From the NCBI GenBank assembly GCA_017556045.1, contig JAFZFF010000053.1:27201-91200 (forward strand): a stretch of 64,000 bases of DNA, read 5' to 3'. Positions 42,884 through 53,002 of the stretch are shown piece after piece; the stretch's first letter is position 1; every line of letters starts with the position of its first letter. The notes under the pieces were generated by a model. The model was not told the DNA's origin and made no database searches. It saw only the letters and a program-made list of their open reading frames with translations. The translations under genes and the position numbers were made by a program. The DNA comes from Bacteroidaceae bacterium. Lineage in GTDB: Bacteria > Bacteroidota > Bacteroidia > Bacteroidales > Bacteroidaceae.

Positions 42884-44149
42884 TTATTTGTTATTATTCT
42901 TCTTCAAATATAGGTCTATCACGATGAGCAGCAATAGTGGGAGAAACATCCACAGCGCCACCTTCATCTGTCGTTCTTTAATATCATGCGAGGTAATCTG
43001 CATGTCTACATTATCTTCGACAGCTACCATAAGCTGGCCATCACGTGGCATATCAGCCTTGCTCCACTTACCTATCACGATACCATCCTTGAGCAATATC
43101 AGACCGGGATTGGCGCGTATCATCGTCTTGAGCAATATCTCATCAGCCTGCAGGTAGGGGTAACTAGCTCCAGTATGATCTATCCACTGAGCAATAGCTT
43201 CGGCACCTGATGAGGTGAGCATATAGAATGCGTAATCGTTCACCTTGGCATAATCATGCAAGTCATTGATAACATCAAGCATGCCTTCATCGGAGCGGTT
43301 GAGATTGGGCGCTACGACAAGGAATGTGTAACCCGGCTGCTCGAGAAGTTCCCAAGTAAAATCCTCACCATTAAGATCAGTGATGTAAAAATCAGTAATG
43401 GGAGGCACATAGCCCTTCGACACCAAACGATTCTCGCGCGACACGAAGGTCCACGTAGAGTCAGGGTAGTCGTCAAAGGTAAAGGTACGCTGCTCACCAT
43501 CCTTCTCCAACACAAAGAGAGTTTCATACTCATCTTGTGGGGCACCCTCAGGTATCGTCATCCCCTCAATGATATTTGCCCCGACGTGATAGGGGCGAAA
43601 ATCTACGATGGGGAGATGGCGCAAGCTATAGGGCATAAAGACCATGAGAGATACTACTGCATAGACAAAGGCTAGCCATTGCACACGTTCGGAGATGATA
43701 CGGCAAATAAACTTATTTCCTATCAAAGAGATGATAGCCATTAGCAGTAGCACCACGTTTTTGCCGAAGGTCTGCCAATTTGTTAACACTACTGCGTCGC
43801 CAAAACATCCGCAGTCCGTTACGGGATTATGGAGGGCAAGATAATAAGTAAGCGGAGTCATCACCGCTAGGAATGCTATCATCTGCACCAGATGGAACCT
43901 GCGATAGATGCCAAAGAAAAGACATATACCCATCACATACTCCCAAATAATGAGGAGCATAGCGCCGATGAGCAATAAGCCAAAGGGAACAGCCAAGCCG
44001 AAAGCTTCGGCATAGTCACCCAACTTGTACACCGTGCCCATAGGGTCAATAGCCTTCACAATACCAGAGAAGGCAAACACCAATGCCAGCGCGAAACGCA
44101 ACGCATTGATGCTAATACTTGACGCGATATGAGCCAGTGACTGTTTCAT
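42884..44149 (-). CDS. BT_3928-like DoxX-family membrane protein with thioredoxin-like C-terminal part
   Basis: The 421-residue protein starts with a DoxX-type membrane domain: [21 protein letters not shown] and [18 protein letters not shown] within about five spans, with a cysteine pair DCGCFGDAV (about 110-118) typical of MauE/DoxX relatives. A soluble region from about 200 contains [28 protein letters not shown], like a thioredoxin fold without the CxxC, and a last span lies near the C-terminus. It is probably a membrane redox or quinol-linked protein. It directly abuts the DUF1599 gene. Confidence 0.8.
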   Translation of the reverse strand: MKQSLAHIASSISINALRFALALVFAFSGIVKAIDPMGTVYKLGDYAEAFGLAVPFGLLLIGAMLLIIWEYVMGICLFFGIYRRFHLVQMIAFLAVMTPLTYYLALHNPVTDCGCFGDAVVLTNWQTFGKNVVLLLMAIISLIGNKFICRIISERVQWLAFVYAVVSLMVFMPYSLRHLPIVDFRPYHVGANIIEGMTIPEGAPQDEYETLFVLEKDGEQRTFTFDDYPDSTWTFVSRENRLVSKGYVPPITDFYITDLNGEDFTWELLEQPGYTFLVVAPNLNRSDEGMLDVINDLHDYAKVNDYAFYMLTSSGAEAIAQWIDHTGASYPYLQADEILLKTMIRANPGLILLKDGIVIGKWSKADMPRDGQLMVAVEDNVDMQITSHDIKERQMKVALWMFLPLLLLIVIDLYLKKNNNK

Positions 44150-44689
44150 TTACTCTTCGAAATCAATCTTTATCAGTCCGAACACAGAGTAGTTGATCAT
44201 GTCCATGTAGTTGGCATCGATACCCTCAGATACGATGGTCTGACCTTCATTACTCTCGATCTGCTTAGTGCGATAGATCTTCATCAAGATGAGGTCTGTA
44301 TACGAGCTGATGCGCATGCTGCGCCATGCTTCATCATAATCATGATTCTTGGCCTTCATCAGATTGAGCGCCTTGGTGGCATACTCATCATACTTGTCCA
44401 AAGCCTGCTCGGGAGTCATATCATCGGCATCAGCATAGCCCAACTCCAACTGGATTAGAGCAATGATACCATAGTTGACAATGCCAATAAACTCTGAGCG
44501 CACGCCCTCGTCGACCATAGTAGTACCCTTAGTCTCGATACTGCGTATGCGGTTGGCCTTGATAAATATCTGGTCTGTCACTGATGACGGACGCATGATA
44601 CGCCACGCTGCACCATAGTCCTTGAGTTTCTTGGCAAAGAGGTCGCGGCATGTGGCGATAATCTGTTCGAACTGTTGATTGGTATCCAT
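44150..44689 (-). CDS. DUF1599 protein
   Basis: The 179-residue protein consists of two similar halves: KDYGAAWRIMRPSSVTDQIFIKANRIRSIE (about 23-52) and NHDYDEAWRSMRISSYTDLILMKIYRTKQIE (about 113-143). This internal duplication is characteristic of the family. The helices resemble all-alpha nucleotide pyrophosphatase-like proteins, which I note without claiming activity. It heads the conserved cluster with BT_3928, tpiA, SPOR and folE. Confidence 0.9.
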   Translation of the reverse strand: MDTNQQFEQIIATCRDLFAKKLKDYGAAWRIMRPSSVTDQIFIKANRIRSIETKGTTMVDEGVRSEFIGIVNYGIIALIQLELGYADADDMTPEQALDKYDEYATKALNLMKAKNHDYDEAWRSMRISSYTDLILMKIYRTKQIESNEGQTIVSEGIDANYMDMINYSVFGLIKIDFEE

Positions 44690-44716
44690 TGTTTTGTATG
44701 AATTGATCGTTGAGAG

Positions 44717-44742
44717 TTTTAATTGTGAATTGTCAATTATTA
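44717..44742. repeat. AATTGTG/AATTGTC heptad array at the M23 gene stop
   Basis: Units AATTGTG, AATTGTC and AATTATT run into the stop codon of the M23 peptidase gene (44740-44742). The same unit appears in frame inside the trmN6 gene. Confidence 0.7.
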
Positions 44743-45594
44743 ATACAGTCTCAGAACCTGTCCCACGCGCAAAGTAGTCTTTGTGGTGATACCATTGAGT
44801 TTACACAATTGCTTTACTGTAGTATTCTTCTTCACAGCGATACGGCTCAGTGTATCACCCGAGCGCACCTTGTAATATGTATCGGGATCAGAGGGATCGT
44901 ACACCTTCTGCTTAGGCTTGGTATAGGTGTAGGTATCACCTGTCACATCCTGATTGGGGAAGTCAAACATCAGTGCAGGGTCTAAAGCCTTGCCCAACAA
45001 ACGAGTTTCGAAGTGCAGGTGTGAACCTGTGCTACGACCAGTATTACCGCCAAGTCCGATAGGATCACCAGCCTTCACCACAGTATTCTCTTCGACAAGT
45101 TTCTTCGAAAGGTGAGCATAGAGTGTCTCCAAACCATTATGATGGCGTATTACCAAATAGTTGCCATAGCCACGACGCTGATAGCTCACAAAACGCACCT
45201 TACCATCGAAAGCGGCACGGATGGTATCACCGATTTCCACCTTGACATCCAAGCCATAGTGCATACGGCGACGACGAGGACGATAACCAAAGATGTCATT
45301 CACCTTCGTGTTCTCCGTAGGCATACAGAATCCCGTAAGGTCTATAACCAAAGAATCGGGGATTACCGCATTGGTGTATTTATGTGCATACTCATTGCTC
45401 CATTCGGGGTAGAGATCATCGGCAGGGTACTCGAAACTATCTGCATTGATGAGACGGTTGAGCACCACCGAATCAATCATCGCCATCTGTCGATCCATAG
45501 GAGCCTGCTCGGCCAGCAAATCCTGCCCGAAAGAGTGTGCCGACACCAGCATTGCTGCCACGAAGGCGATATTCCTAACTATTCTGATTTTCAT
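44740..45594 (-). CDS. M23 peptidoglycan DD-metallopeptidase with C-terminal LysM
   Basis: The 284-residue exported protein (signal ending AHSFGQ) has a zinc site built from H112 and D116 in MHYGLD and H194 in SHLHFE, so the peptidase looks active. A LysM domain at 241-284 (YKVRSGDTLSRIA ... LRVGQVLRLY) binds glycan. It should cut cross-links in the periplasm during growth or division. It has its own promoter and its stop codon sits in a heptad array. Confidence 0.93.
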   Translation of the reverse strand: MKIRIVRNIAFVAAMLVSAHSFGQDLLAEQAPMDRQMAMIDSVVLNRLINADSFEYPADDLYPEWSNEYAHKYTNAVIPDSLVIDLTGFCMPTENTKVNDIFGYRPRRRRMHYGLDVKVEIGDTIRAAFDGKVRFVSYQRRGYGNYLVIRHHNGLETLYAHLSKKLVEENTVVKAGDPIGLGGNTGRSTGSHLHFETRLLGKALDPALMFDFPNQDVTGDTYTYTKPKQKVYDPSDPDTYYKVRSGDTLSRIAVKKNTTVKQLCKLNGITTKTTLRVGQVLRLY

Positions 45595-45626
45595 TATCCT
45601 TTTACAATACTTTTCGTTCCAAGTTG

Positions 45627-45657
45627 CAAAGGTACGGCTTTTCTTGCAGACCGCAAA
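45627..45657 (-). promoter_or_regulatory. Promoter of the M23 peptidase gene
   Basis: TTTG (45654-45657), 19 bp, TACCTTTG (45627-45634) on the minus strand give an exact consensus match 33 bp before the ATG. Confidence 0.8.
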
Positions 45658-45716
45658 ATAGATAGTAGTTTTTCACATTTTTGCGCACACCTTTTTCTTG
45701 TCAAAGTATCGGATTT

Positions 45717-47816
45717 TTATGATATTGAAGACCAATTGACGTGGGTCTTTCTCAAGCGTTCGAGCTGCTGCCATAGCAGAGCATTTTCGGGGTTCGTACC
45801 ATCGGGATCCTCATCGGTGATACGCTCTGCGATACTGCGCACATAGCCCAGCAATTGCCCATCGCGAGCAATATTGGCAATCTTCAGATCAAAAGCAATA
45901 CCACTCTGCTGAGTACCTTCGAGGTCGCCAGGGCCACGCAGCTTGAGATCCGCTTCTGCAATCTCAAAGCCATCGTTAGTACGCACCATAATCTCAAGGC
46001 GTTTCTTGCTCTCTTCGCTCAGTTTCACCGAGGTCACCAAGATACAATACGATTGGTCAGCACCACGCCCCACACGTCCGCGCAATTGGTGCAACTGCGA
46101 GAGTCCAAAGCGCTCAGCATTCTCAATGACCATCACCGAAGCATTGGGCACGTTCACTCCCACCTCGATAACCGTAGTCGCCACCATAATTTGCGTCTCA
46201 CGATGGAGGAAACGCTGCATCTCAGCATCCTTCTCGGCAGGTTTCATCTTGCCATGCACTATGCTCACAGCACAATTAGGGAAGGCTTGGCTAATCTGTT
46301 CATACCCCTCCTCAAGATTCTTAAGATCCATCTTCTCACTCTCCTTGATAAGTGGGTATACGACATATACCTGCCGTCCCTGTGCTATCTGCCCAGCCAT
46401 AAACTGATAGAGCTGCGACTGACGATTACCATACTGATGCACAGTCTGTATGGGTTTTCTACCTGGAGGAAGCTCATCGATTATAGACACATCGAGATCA
46501 CCATAAAGTGTCATGGCCAGTGTTCGCGGGATGGGAGTAGCTGTCATCACCAAGACGTGAGGAGCAAAGTCATTCTTCGACCACAATTTGGCGCGCTGTG
46601 CCACACCGAAGCGGTGTTGCTCATCGATAACCACAAATCCCAGCGCCGAGAACTGCACCGTATCTTCCAGTACAGCGTGCGTCGCTACCAACAGATGTAT
46701 CTCACCACGTACTAGTCCCTCGAGTATCTCCTTGCGCCGCTTACCTTTTACACTACCCGTGAGCAATGCCACCTTAACAGGCAGTCCATCAAGCATTTTT
46801 GCCAGTGTAGCATAGTGCTGCTCTGCAAGAATCTCGGTAGGCGCCATAATACATGCCTGATAGCCATTTCCGATGGCGATGAGCGAGGTCATCAGCGCCA
46901 CAAGCGTCTTCCCACTTCCCACATCACCTTGTAAGAGACGATTCATCTGACGGCCACTATTCATATCGTGCCGCATCTCGCGTATGACACGCTTCTGTGC
47001 CCCTGTCAGCTCGAAGGGGAGCTTTGTTGCATAGAACTCATTGAAAAGTTCGCCCACCTTCGTAAAGCACAGCCCACGATACCGGCGACGACGATCCTTA
47101 CAGTAGCGTAATATGCTGAGCTGTACATAAAATAACTCCTCAAACTTAAGACGATACTGAGCGCGCCGCAATGCCTCTGGCTCCTTCGGGAAGTGTATCG
47201 TATACAGAGCCTCAGAGAGTGGCATCAGGCGATGTTCGCGAACGAAAGCCTCAGGCAAGGTCTCTGCAATAGGCGTACGCTCGAGCAAGGCAAAGAGGTT
47301 CTCCTCGAGTTTCTGCATGGCATGTGAGTTGAGCCCACTGCGCTTCATACGCTCTGTGGTATTGTAATGAGGTTGCAAACCCATCGATGAGAGAGACAGT
47401 TCCGAAGCCTTATCGATATCGGGATGCGCCACATTGATGCGATCACCAAACATTGTAGGCTTTCCGAAAACGATATATTCCACTCCCACAGGATAGTTCT
47501 TTGGAATAAACTTCGCGCCATTAAACCACACGAGTTCTATCACCCCCGTACCATCCGAAAAATGTGCCACGAGCCTCATCTTACGCCCCGTACCCGTAGT
47601 CTCATAGCGCAAGATCTTACCCTTGAGCTGTATGTAGGGCATGTTACCATCAATCTCATGCACATAGTACAAACGACTGCGATCCACATACTTATACGGA
47701 AAGTTGTACAGCAAATCATGCATCGAGCTTATGCCCAACTCCTTGGCCAGCAAAGCCGCCCTCTGCGGCCCCACCCCCTGCAAATACTGTATGTCTCGCG
47801 TCGTCAGATCGTACAT
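45717..47816 (-). CDS. recG: ATP-dependent DNA helicase RecG
   Basis: From MYDLTTRDIQYLQGVGP the protein is 699 residues, the normal RecG length; a 42-residue upstream extension runs through the promoter repeats and was rejected. The wedge domain precedes the helicase motifs GDVGSGKT (I), DEQH (II), MTATPIPRT (III) and LRGRVGRG (VI). RecG remodels stalled forks and Holliday junctions. The gene stands divergent from the flavodiiron gene. Confidence 0.96.
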   Translation of the reverse strand: MYDLTTRDIQYLQGVGPQRAALLAKELGISSMHDLLYNFPYKYVDRSRLYYVHEIDGNMPYIQLKGKILRYETTGTGRKMRLVAHFSDGTGVIELVWFNGAKFIPKNYPVGVEYIVFGKPTMFGDRINVAHPDIDKASELSLSSMGLQPHYNTTERMKRSGLNSHAMQKLEENLFALLERTPIAETLPEAFVREHRLMPLSEALYTIHFPKEPEALRRAQYRLKFEELFYVQLSILRYCKDRRRRYRGLCFTKVGELFNEFYATKLPFELTGAQKRVIREMRHDMNSGRQMNRLLQGDVGSGKTLVALMTSLIAIGNGYQACIMAPTEILAEQHYATLAKMLDGLPVKVALLTGSVKGKRRKEILEGLVRGEIHLLVATHAVLEDTVQFSALGFVVIDEQHRFGVAQRAKLWSKNDFAPHVLVMTATPIPRTLAMTLYGDLDVSIIDELPPGRKPIQTVHQYGNRQSQLYQFMAGQIAQGRQVYVVYPLIKESEKMDLKNLEEGYEQISQAFPNCAVSIVHGKMKPAEKDAEMQRFLHRETQIMVATTVIEVGVNVPNASVMVIENAERFGLSQLHQLRGRVGRGADQSYCILVTSVKLSEESKKRLEIMVRTNDGFEIAEADLKLRGPGDLEGTQQSGIAFDLKIANIARDGQLLGYVRSIAERITDEDPDGTNPENALLWQQLERLRKTHVNWSSIS

Positions 47817-47833
47817 AATCTCTATTCTCCCGA

Positions 47834-47865
47834 CAAAGTTAGTGCAAGGCGAGAGAAATGCCAAA
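47834..47865 (-). promoter_or_regulatory. recG promoter inside a repeated module
   Basis: TTTG (47862-47865), 20 bp, TAACTTTG (47834-47841) match exactly. The box lies in the module CTCGCCTTGCACTAACTTT, which occurs again about 77 bp upstream (47911-47933) and, diverged, in front of lon. The mRNA leader would be only about 13 nt. Confidence 0.8.
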
Positions 47866-48019
47866 TTAATTTGAGCATTTCCGAGCTGCCGCCTAACTTC
47901 ACGACAGACGCTAAAGTTAGTGCAAGGCGAGAAAAAATGCAAGTTTACTTGCCTTCACACTCCATTTTTCTCAAAATTACAATTCGCCACGAAGAACTCT
48001 GAAATCGGAAATATTGTTG

Positions 48020-48027
48020 TATCTTTG
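48020..48027 (+). promoter_or_regulatory. -7 box for the flavodiiron gene
   Basis: TATCTTTG lies 23 bp before the ATG at 48051; the -33 region is weak. Confidence 0.5.
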
Positions 48028-48050
48028 CGCAACAGTGCGAAAAATGTACT

Positions 48051-49244
48051 ATGAGAACGACTACAAACATCACGGATAGCATACGGTATATCGGCACAGA
48101 TGATGCCGACCTTGACCTCTTTGAGAGCCAATATGCAGTACCGCATGGCATCTCATACAACTCCTATCTCATTATGGATGAGAAAGTCACCATCTTGGAC
48201 ACCGTAGACCATCGCAGATCTTCCGAGTGGTGGAGCAACGTCACCGCAGCGCTGGAGGGCCGCACTCCCGACTACCTCATCATACAACACGTAGAGCCCG
48301 ACCATGCAGGATGCATCGGCGAGGTCGTAGAGCGCTACCCAAAGATACAGGTAATAACCTCGGCCCGCGCCGCACAAATGCTGTCACAGTTCTTCAGATG
48401 TCCCCCACTGCTCGAACGCATCACAGTGGTCAAGGAGGGCGATACACTCTCACTGGGAAACCACACACTGCAGTTCATGATGGCTCCCATGGTACACTGG
48501 CCCGAGGTGATGGAGACTTACGACCAAGCAGACAAGGTACTATTCTCAGCAGATGCATTTGGCACTTTCGGTGTATTGGGCGCCCATATCATGAATTCTG
48601 AGAACAAGGAGGCGTGGCCCGACGAAGCACGTCGCTACTACTACAACATCTGTGGCAAGTACGGTTCACCCGTGCAAACATTGCTCAAAAAGATGACTAT
48701 GCTTGACATTCGATGCATCTGCCCCCTCCATGGCCCCGCGCTCAAAGAGAACCCCACATACTACATCGACCTATACAATAAGTGGAGTCGCTACGAAGCT
48801 GAGAGTGAGGGCGTACTCATCACCTATGCCTCCATCCATGGAGGCACAAAAAATGCAGCCAACATCATGAAAGAGTTATTACAGTTGCGCCACAAAGTAG
48901 CAGAGGTAAGGGTCATAGACCTCAGCAGATGCGATATGTCGGAAGCTGTAACGGAGGCTTTCCGCATAAAGCACTTGATACTGGCAGCCTCATCGTACGA
49001 CTCATCCGTATTCCCTCCGATGTACGACTTCCTACACCACCTACAACTCAAGGGATACCAAAACCGCCGCGTGGGACTCATCGAGAATGGTTCGTGGGCA
49101 CCCAGTGCAGGGCGAGTAATGAGAGGACTACTGGAGCAGATGAAGGACATTGAGATGGTAGAACCCATGGTGACAATACGCTCCTCACTGCATCCCGACA
49201 ACATACCCACAATGGAAGCTTTGGCTGAAGCTATACTATCATAA
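48051..49244 (+). CDS. A-type flavodiiron protein (FprA family)
   Basis: The 397-residue protein has a metallo-beta-lactamase-like domain with the diiron ligands of H80-x-E82-x-D84-H85 (HVEPDHAG), PMVHWPE and CPLHGPALK. A flavodoxin domain follows from about 250 (ITYASIHGGTKNAANIM). Such proteins reduce oxygen to water or NO to N2O and protect anaerobes. It carries no extra rubredoxin or reductase domain, so electrons must come from another carrier. The dus gene follows 41 bp later. Confidence 0.94.
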   Translation: MRTTTNITDSIRYIGTDDADLDLFESQYAVPHGISYNSYLIMDEKVTILDTVDHRRSSEWWSNVTAALEGRTPDYLIIQHVEPDHAGCIGEVVERYPKIQVITSARAAQMLSQFFRCPPLLERITVVKEGDTLSLGNHTLQFMMAPMVHWPEVMETYDQADKVLFSADAFGTFGVLGAHIMNSENKEAWPDEARRYYYNICGKYGSPVQTLLKKMTMLDIRCICPLHGPALKENPTYYIDLYNKWSRYEAESEGVLITYASIHGGTKNAANIMKELLQLRHKVAEVRVIDLSRCDMSEAVTEAFRIKHLILAASSYDSSVFPPMYDFLHHLQLKGYQNRRVGLIENGSWAPSAGRVMRGLLEQMKDIEMVEPMVTIRSSLHPDNIPTMEALAEAILS

Positions 49245-49285
49245 TCACACCCATTACAATACAAACCACACACGACATACCGACC

Positions 49286-50209
49286 ATGCTACCCATTCAT
49301 TTCGCCCCATTGCAAGGCCATACCGATGACGTATACCGCCGCACCCACCATAGCCTAATTGGTGGCATCCATCGCTACTACACCCCCTTCGTACGTGTAG
49401 AGGCAGGCGATATACGCTCTAAGGATCGCCGCGACATCTCCCCCAAGAACAACATCGACGTACCCGTAACGCCACAGCTCATATTCAGTAGCCTAAAGGA
49501 GCTGGAGTACCTCACCGCGGAGATCGAAGCTTTAGGTTATCATTCCATAGACCTCAACATGGGTTGCCCCTTCCCCCTGCAGGCACGCCACGGACGCGGT
49601 TCCGGATTGCTCGCCCACACCGACATCGTGAGTGAGGTATCTCATTTCATCCAGTCACACCCCCACCTCACCTTCTCGGTGAAGATGCGCCTCGGGTGGG
49701 ACAATGCTCAAGAGTGGCGTCCCGTGCTCGATATCCTCAACGATACACCCCTCGCCCACATCGCCATACATCCCCGTACTGGTGTGCAGCAATACAAGGG
49801 AGATATCGACTACAGCGAATTTGAGCAATTTTATGACACATGCCGTCACCCCCTCATCTACAATGGAGACCTTACCACCCTCACTCAGCTACACGAAATG
49901 GAGGAGCGCTACCCTCGCTTAGCAGGCCTCATGCTGGGCCGCGGCCTACTCTGCCGCCCCACCCTCGCCGTAGAGTATACCGAAGGACGTGAATTCACCC
50001 ACGAGGAACAGATTCGCACCCTACGCACCCTGCACGCCAAGCTCATGGAACAGTATGCACAGATTGTCAAAGGCGATGCCCAACTACACAGCAAGATGCG
50101 CCCCTACTGGGAGTATACCGAACCGCTCATCGGCCATAAACCCTACAAGAAGATTATGAAGAGCGGCAACCTACGCAACTACCTTGCCGCCATCGAGGAG
50201 CTGAGATAA
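49286..50209 (+). CDS. tRNA-dihydrouridine synthase
   Basis: The 307-residue FMN enzyme has the TIM-barrel start FAPLQGHTDDVYRR, the catalytic cysteine in LNMGCPFPLQ (about C95), VKMRLGW and the FMN phosphate site HPRTGVQQYKG, then YNGDLTT and MLGRGLLCRP. It reduces selected uridines of the tRNA D-loop with NADPH. Bacteroidales usually have several Dus genes, so I do not assign a letter. Confidence 0.92.
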   Translation: MLPIHFAPLQGHTDDVYRRTHHSLIGGIHRYYTPFVRVEAGDIRSKDRRDISPKNNIDVPVTPQLIFSSLKELEYLTAEIEALGYHSIDLNMGCPFPLQARHGRGSGLLAHTDIVSEVSHFIQSHPHLTFSVKMRLGWDNAQEWRPVLDILNDTPLAHIAIHPRTGVQQYKGDIDYSEFEQFYDTCRHPLIYNGDLTTLTQLHEMEERYPRLAGLMLGRGLLCRPTLAVEYTEGREFTHEEQIRTLRTLHAKLMEQYAQIVKGDAQLHSKMRPYWEYTEPLIGHKPYKKIMKSGNLRNYLAAIEELR

Positions 50210-50277
50210 GCCGCTATCAAGGCCACAGACAAAGGATTGGCCACAAGACAAAGGCAGACACACCGGACCAAAATAAA

Positions 50278-50306
50278 AGAGGATGCATCGCAATGATGCA
50301 CCCTCT
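50278..50306. terminator. Bidirectional terminator between dus and mdh
   Basis: A stem of AGAGG and TGCATC with GATGCA and CCTCT, loop GCAA, stands between the convergent genes; T- and A-runs lie at both sides. Confidence 0.8.
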
Positions 50307-50329
50307 CTTTGTTTATTATCAGCTAATGA

Positions 50330-51319
50330 TTATGCCAAGTTGGGGTTCAAAGTTGCCCACTCGCTTACGGGAGGAATGATGCCGAGGCTGATGATCTCAT
50401 CACGCATTACCTGGAGGTGAGCGTATGATGCATCGAGAGCAGCAATTTCCTCTTCAGTACCGGTAACCTCACCGAAGTGTACGCCAGTAGCGTCCATTAC
50501 GGTAGGCATAGCCATGAGTACGTTCTTGTACTTCTCGTTGTTAACGTAGCAACCTGCGGGCCAGTGGAACTCAGCGCCACCCATAGCAGCTTCAATCATC
50601 TTAACTGACTGGTAAGCGGGGCTCTGGAATGAAGAACGGCCACGGAGCTTGATGATGCGTGAACCACCCTGGATAGTATTGTGCTTGATCTCAGCCCACT
50701 TCTCATCAGAGATCTCATACTCTGAGAGAGGCTTGCCATCAACAGTGATCTTAGAAGCGAACACTGCCATAGCCTCACCGTGACCACCATAAGTGCGAGC
50801 ACCCTCAACCTTGTACTGAGGCACACCTACAGCCTCAGCGATAGCCTGCTGGAGACGTGTAGAGTCGAGTGCAGCGAGTGATGTGAGCTGGTTGGGCTTC
50901 AAACCTGAACGGATAAGAGCTGTGAGAGCAGTTACGTCAGCGGGGTTGAAGATTACCACAACGTGCTTTACATCGGGGCAGTACTTCTTGATATTGTCAC
51001 CGAACTCAGCAGCGATCTGGCAGTTACCCTTGAGCAAATCCTCACGAGTCATACCCTCCTTACGGGGAGCACCACCTGAAGAGATGATATACTTAGCACC
51101 TGTGAAAGCCTCTTCGGGATCGATGGTCCATGTAATGTTTGCACCTTCGAAAGCGCAGTGAGCCATTTCCTCAGCTACACCGTTTACACCGGGACCATAG
51201 ATGTCGTAAAGACAGATGTTAGGAGTAAGACCCAACATCAAAGCTGTCTGAGCCATGTTAGAACCGATCATACCGCCGGCACCTACAATCACGAGTTTCT
51301 CGTCTGTCAAAAACTTCAT
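50330..51319 (-). CDS. mdh: Malate dehydrogenase
   Basis: The product has 329 residues from MKFLTDEKL; the frame extends ten codons upstream through AT-rich leader and was not used. VIVGAGGMIGSN is the NAD loop, IISSGGAPRKEGMTREDLL carries the substrate arginine, and RTYGGHGEAM includes the catalytic histidine. It interconverts malate and oxaloacetate. The gene lies 48 bp downstream of the POT transporter and ends at a shared terminator. Confidence 0.92.
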   Translation of the reverse strand: MKFLTDEKLVIVGAGGMIGSNMAQTALMLGLTPNICLYDIYGPGVNGVAEEMAHCAFEGANITWTIDPEEAFTGAKYIISSGGAPRKEGMTREDLLKGNCQIAAEFGDNIKKYCPDVKHVVVIFNPADVTALTALIRSGLKPNQLTSLAALDSTRLQQAIAEAVGVPQYKVEGARTYGGHGEAMAVFASKITVDGKPLSEYEISDEKWAEIKHNTIQGGSRIIKLRGRSSFQSPAYQSVKMIEAAMGGAEFHWPAGCYVNNEKYKNVLMAMPTVMDATGVHFGEVTGTEEEIAALDASYAHLQVMRDEIISLGIIPPVSEWATLNPNLA

Positions 51320-51367
51320 AATCTTTTTCTTTATAATATAGTTAAACAAATATTGTCTCTTGAGAGA

Positions 51368-52927
51368 TTACTTCGCTACAGCCTCAAGACGCTTGAGGAT
51401 AGAGAAGATAAATGCTGCTGATACGAGGCAGATTGCGATGAGTACACCCCAAATGATAGAGAGGTTCATACCCCACATCAAACCAGGAACCATGATGAGG
51501 AAGTTACCGATAGCAGTAGCTACGAACCAGCCACCCATCATCATACCCTTATACTTGGGAGGAGCAACCTTAGACACGAATGAGATACCGATGGGTGAGA
51601 GCAACAACTCAGCGATAGTCAACACGAAGTAGGTGCTGATGAGCCAGTTGGGTGACACCAATGTAGCGGTACCTGCTGCTACTGCATCAGCCTGCTCAGC
51701 TGCGGGAGGAAGACCGATAGAAGCTACCATGAGCACGATAAATGCCATAGCTGCCACGAGCATACCGAGACCAATCTTCATGGGTGAAGAGGGCTCTTTA
51801 CCCTTCTTTGACAATGCACCGAAGATGATACCGATGATAGGTGTAAGAGCTACTACGAAGCAGGGATTGAACTGCTGGAAGATAGGAGCCTCAACTGCTA
51901 CGGGAGCCAAGCCACCAACATTCATAGCCTTATACACGAGGACACCTACTGATGCTACTGCGATGAGGCCTGCGATAGCCTTACCCTTAGCAGTCTTAGA
52001 CTGGAAGATATTGAGCACACCATAAACAGTGATTACACACAAAAGGAGGTTCCAGAAGCTACGTACCTCAGTGAAGCTGAGTGACTTGCTGAGGAAGAGG
52101 CTCATGAAGCCTGTCTCAGAAGTAGCGGTGTACTCACGAGCAAACTGGTTCATGGTGATACCATTCTGGTGGAAGGCCATCCAGAAGAAGATTACCACAG
52201 CAAATACGAGGCAGAGGCAGATGATGCGCTCCTTGGTCTGAGCAGGAGTAAGCTCCTCCTCTACAACCTCATTTGCACCTGCAGCTACAGCCTTAGCGCG
52301 GTCAGCGTGAGCAAATGTCTTGCGGAATGCATAGTAGATTACGATTGAAAGGATCAATGATACGCAAGCCACAGCAAATGCATAGTGGTAAGAATCACCC
52401 TTGCTGATGCCGAGAGAATCCTGTGCCCATGCCATGATGGAGAGGGCTACAGCAGCAGCAAACATCGAACCGAGGTTGATAGCCATGTAGAAGATGCTGA
52501 AACCTTCGTCACGCTTTGCTGAGTACTTAGGATCGTCGTAAAGGTTACCTACAAGTACCTGCAAGTTACCCTTGAAGAGACCTGTACCAACGCAGATGAA
52601 GAGCAGCGCCAAAGCCATCACACCAAGAGCAACAGCGCCTGCGCCAAGGGGCAAAGAGAGCAACAAGTAACCGAGGAACATGATGACGATACCACTTGTC
52701 ACCATCTTACCAAAGCCGAACTTGTCAGCGAGCATACCACCAAAGAGGGGTACGAAATAAACAATACCGAGGAACGCAGCCTGAATAGAGCTAGAAGTTC
52801 CCATTGAAAAACCGAAATTGTCCTGCAAAAAGAACAGGAACACTGCCAACATTGTGTAGTAGCCGAAGCGTTCACCTGTGTTAGCGAGGGCTAAAGCCCA
52901 TAAACCTTTAGGATGTCCTTCAAACAT
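51368..52927 (-). CDS. POT/PTR2-family peptide transporter
   Basis: The 519-residue membrane protein has the proton-coupled oligopeptide transporter hallmark ExxERFxYY in ANTGERFGYYTMLAVFLFF at the first span, and 12-14 predicted spans with an extended loop around 210-235. It imports di- and tripeptides with protons. A clear promoter precedes it, and mdh is probably read from the same transcript. Confidence 0.92.
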   Translation of the reverse strand: MFEGHPKGLWALALANTGERFGYYTMLAVFLFFLQDNFGFSMGTSSSIQAAFLGIVYFVPLFGGMLADKFGFGKMVTSGIVIMFLGYLLLSLPLGAGAVALGVMALALLFICVGTGLFKGNLQVLVGNLYDDPKYSAKRDEGFSIFYMAINLGSMFAAAVALSIMAWAQDSLGISKGDSYHYAFAVACVSLILSIVIYYAFRKTFAHADRAKAVAAGANEVVEEELTPAQTKERIICLCLVFAVVIFFWMAFHQNGITMNQFAREYTATSETGFMSLFLSKSLSFTEVRSFWNLLLCVITVYGVLNIFQSKTAKGKAIAGLIAVASVGVLVYKAMNVGGLAPVAVEAPIFQQFNPCFVVALTPIIGIIFGALSKKGKEPSSPMKIGLGMLVAAMAFIVLMVASIGLPPAAEQADAVAAGTATLVSPNWLISTYFVLTIAELLLSPIGISFVSKVAPPKYKGMMMGGWFVATAIGNFLIMVPGLMWGMNLSIIWGVLIAICLVSAAFIFSILKRLEAVAK

Positions 52928-52970
52928 AAAATAGTTTCTATTAATTAATGATTACTTTGTCAAATTCGCG

Positions 52971-53002
52971 CAAAGATAATCATTTACAAGAAACTATCCA
53001 AA
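52971..53002 (-). promoter_or_regulatory. Promoter of the POT transporter gene
   Basis: TTTG (52999-53002), 20 bp, TATCTTTG (52971-52978) on the minus strand are an exact match. The -33 box lies inside the last codons of spt. Confidence 0.82.

Noticed and set aside
47817-47942. Longer recG product starting 42 codons upstream
   Set aside because: The extension runs through the promoter and the repeated CTCGCCTTGCACTAA module, and the shorter form has the normal RecG length.
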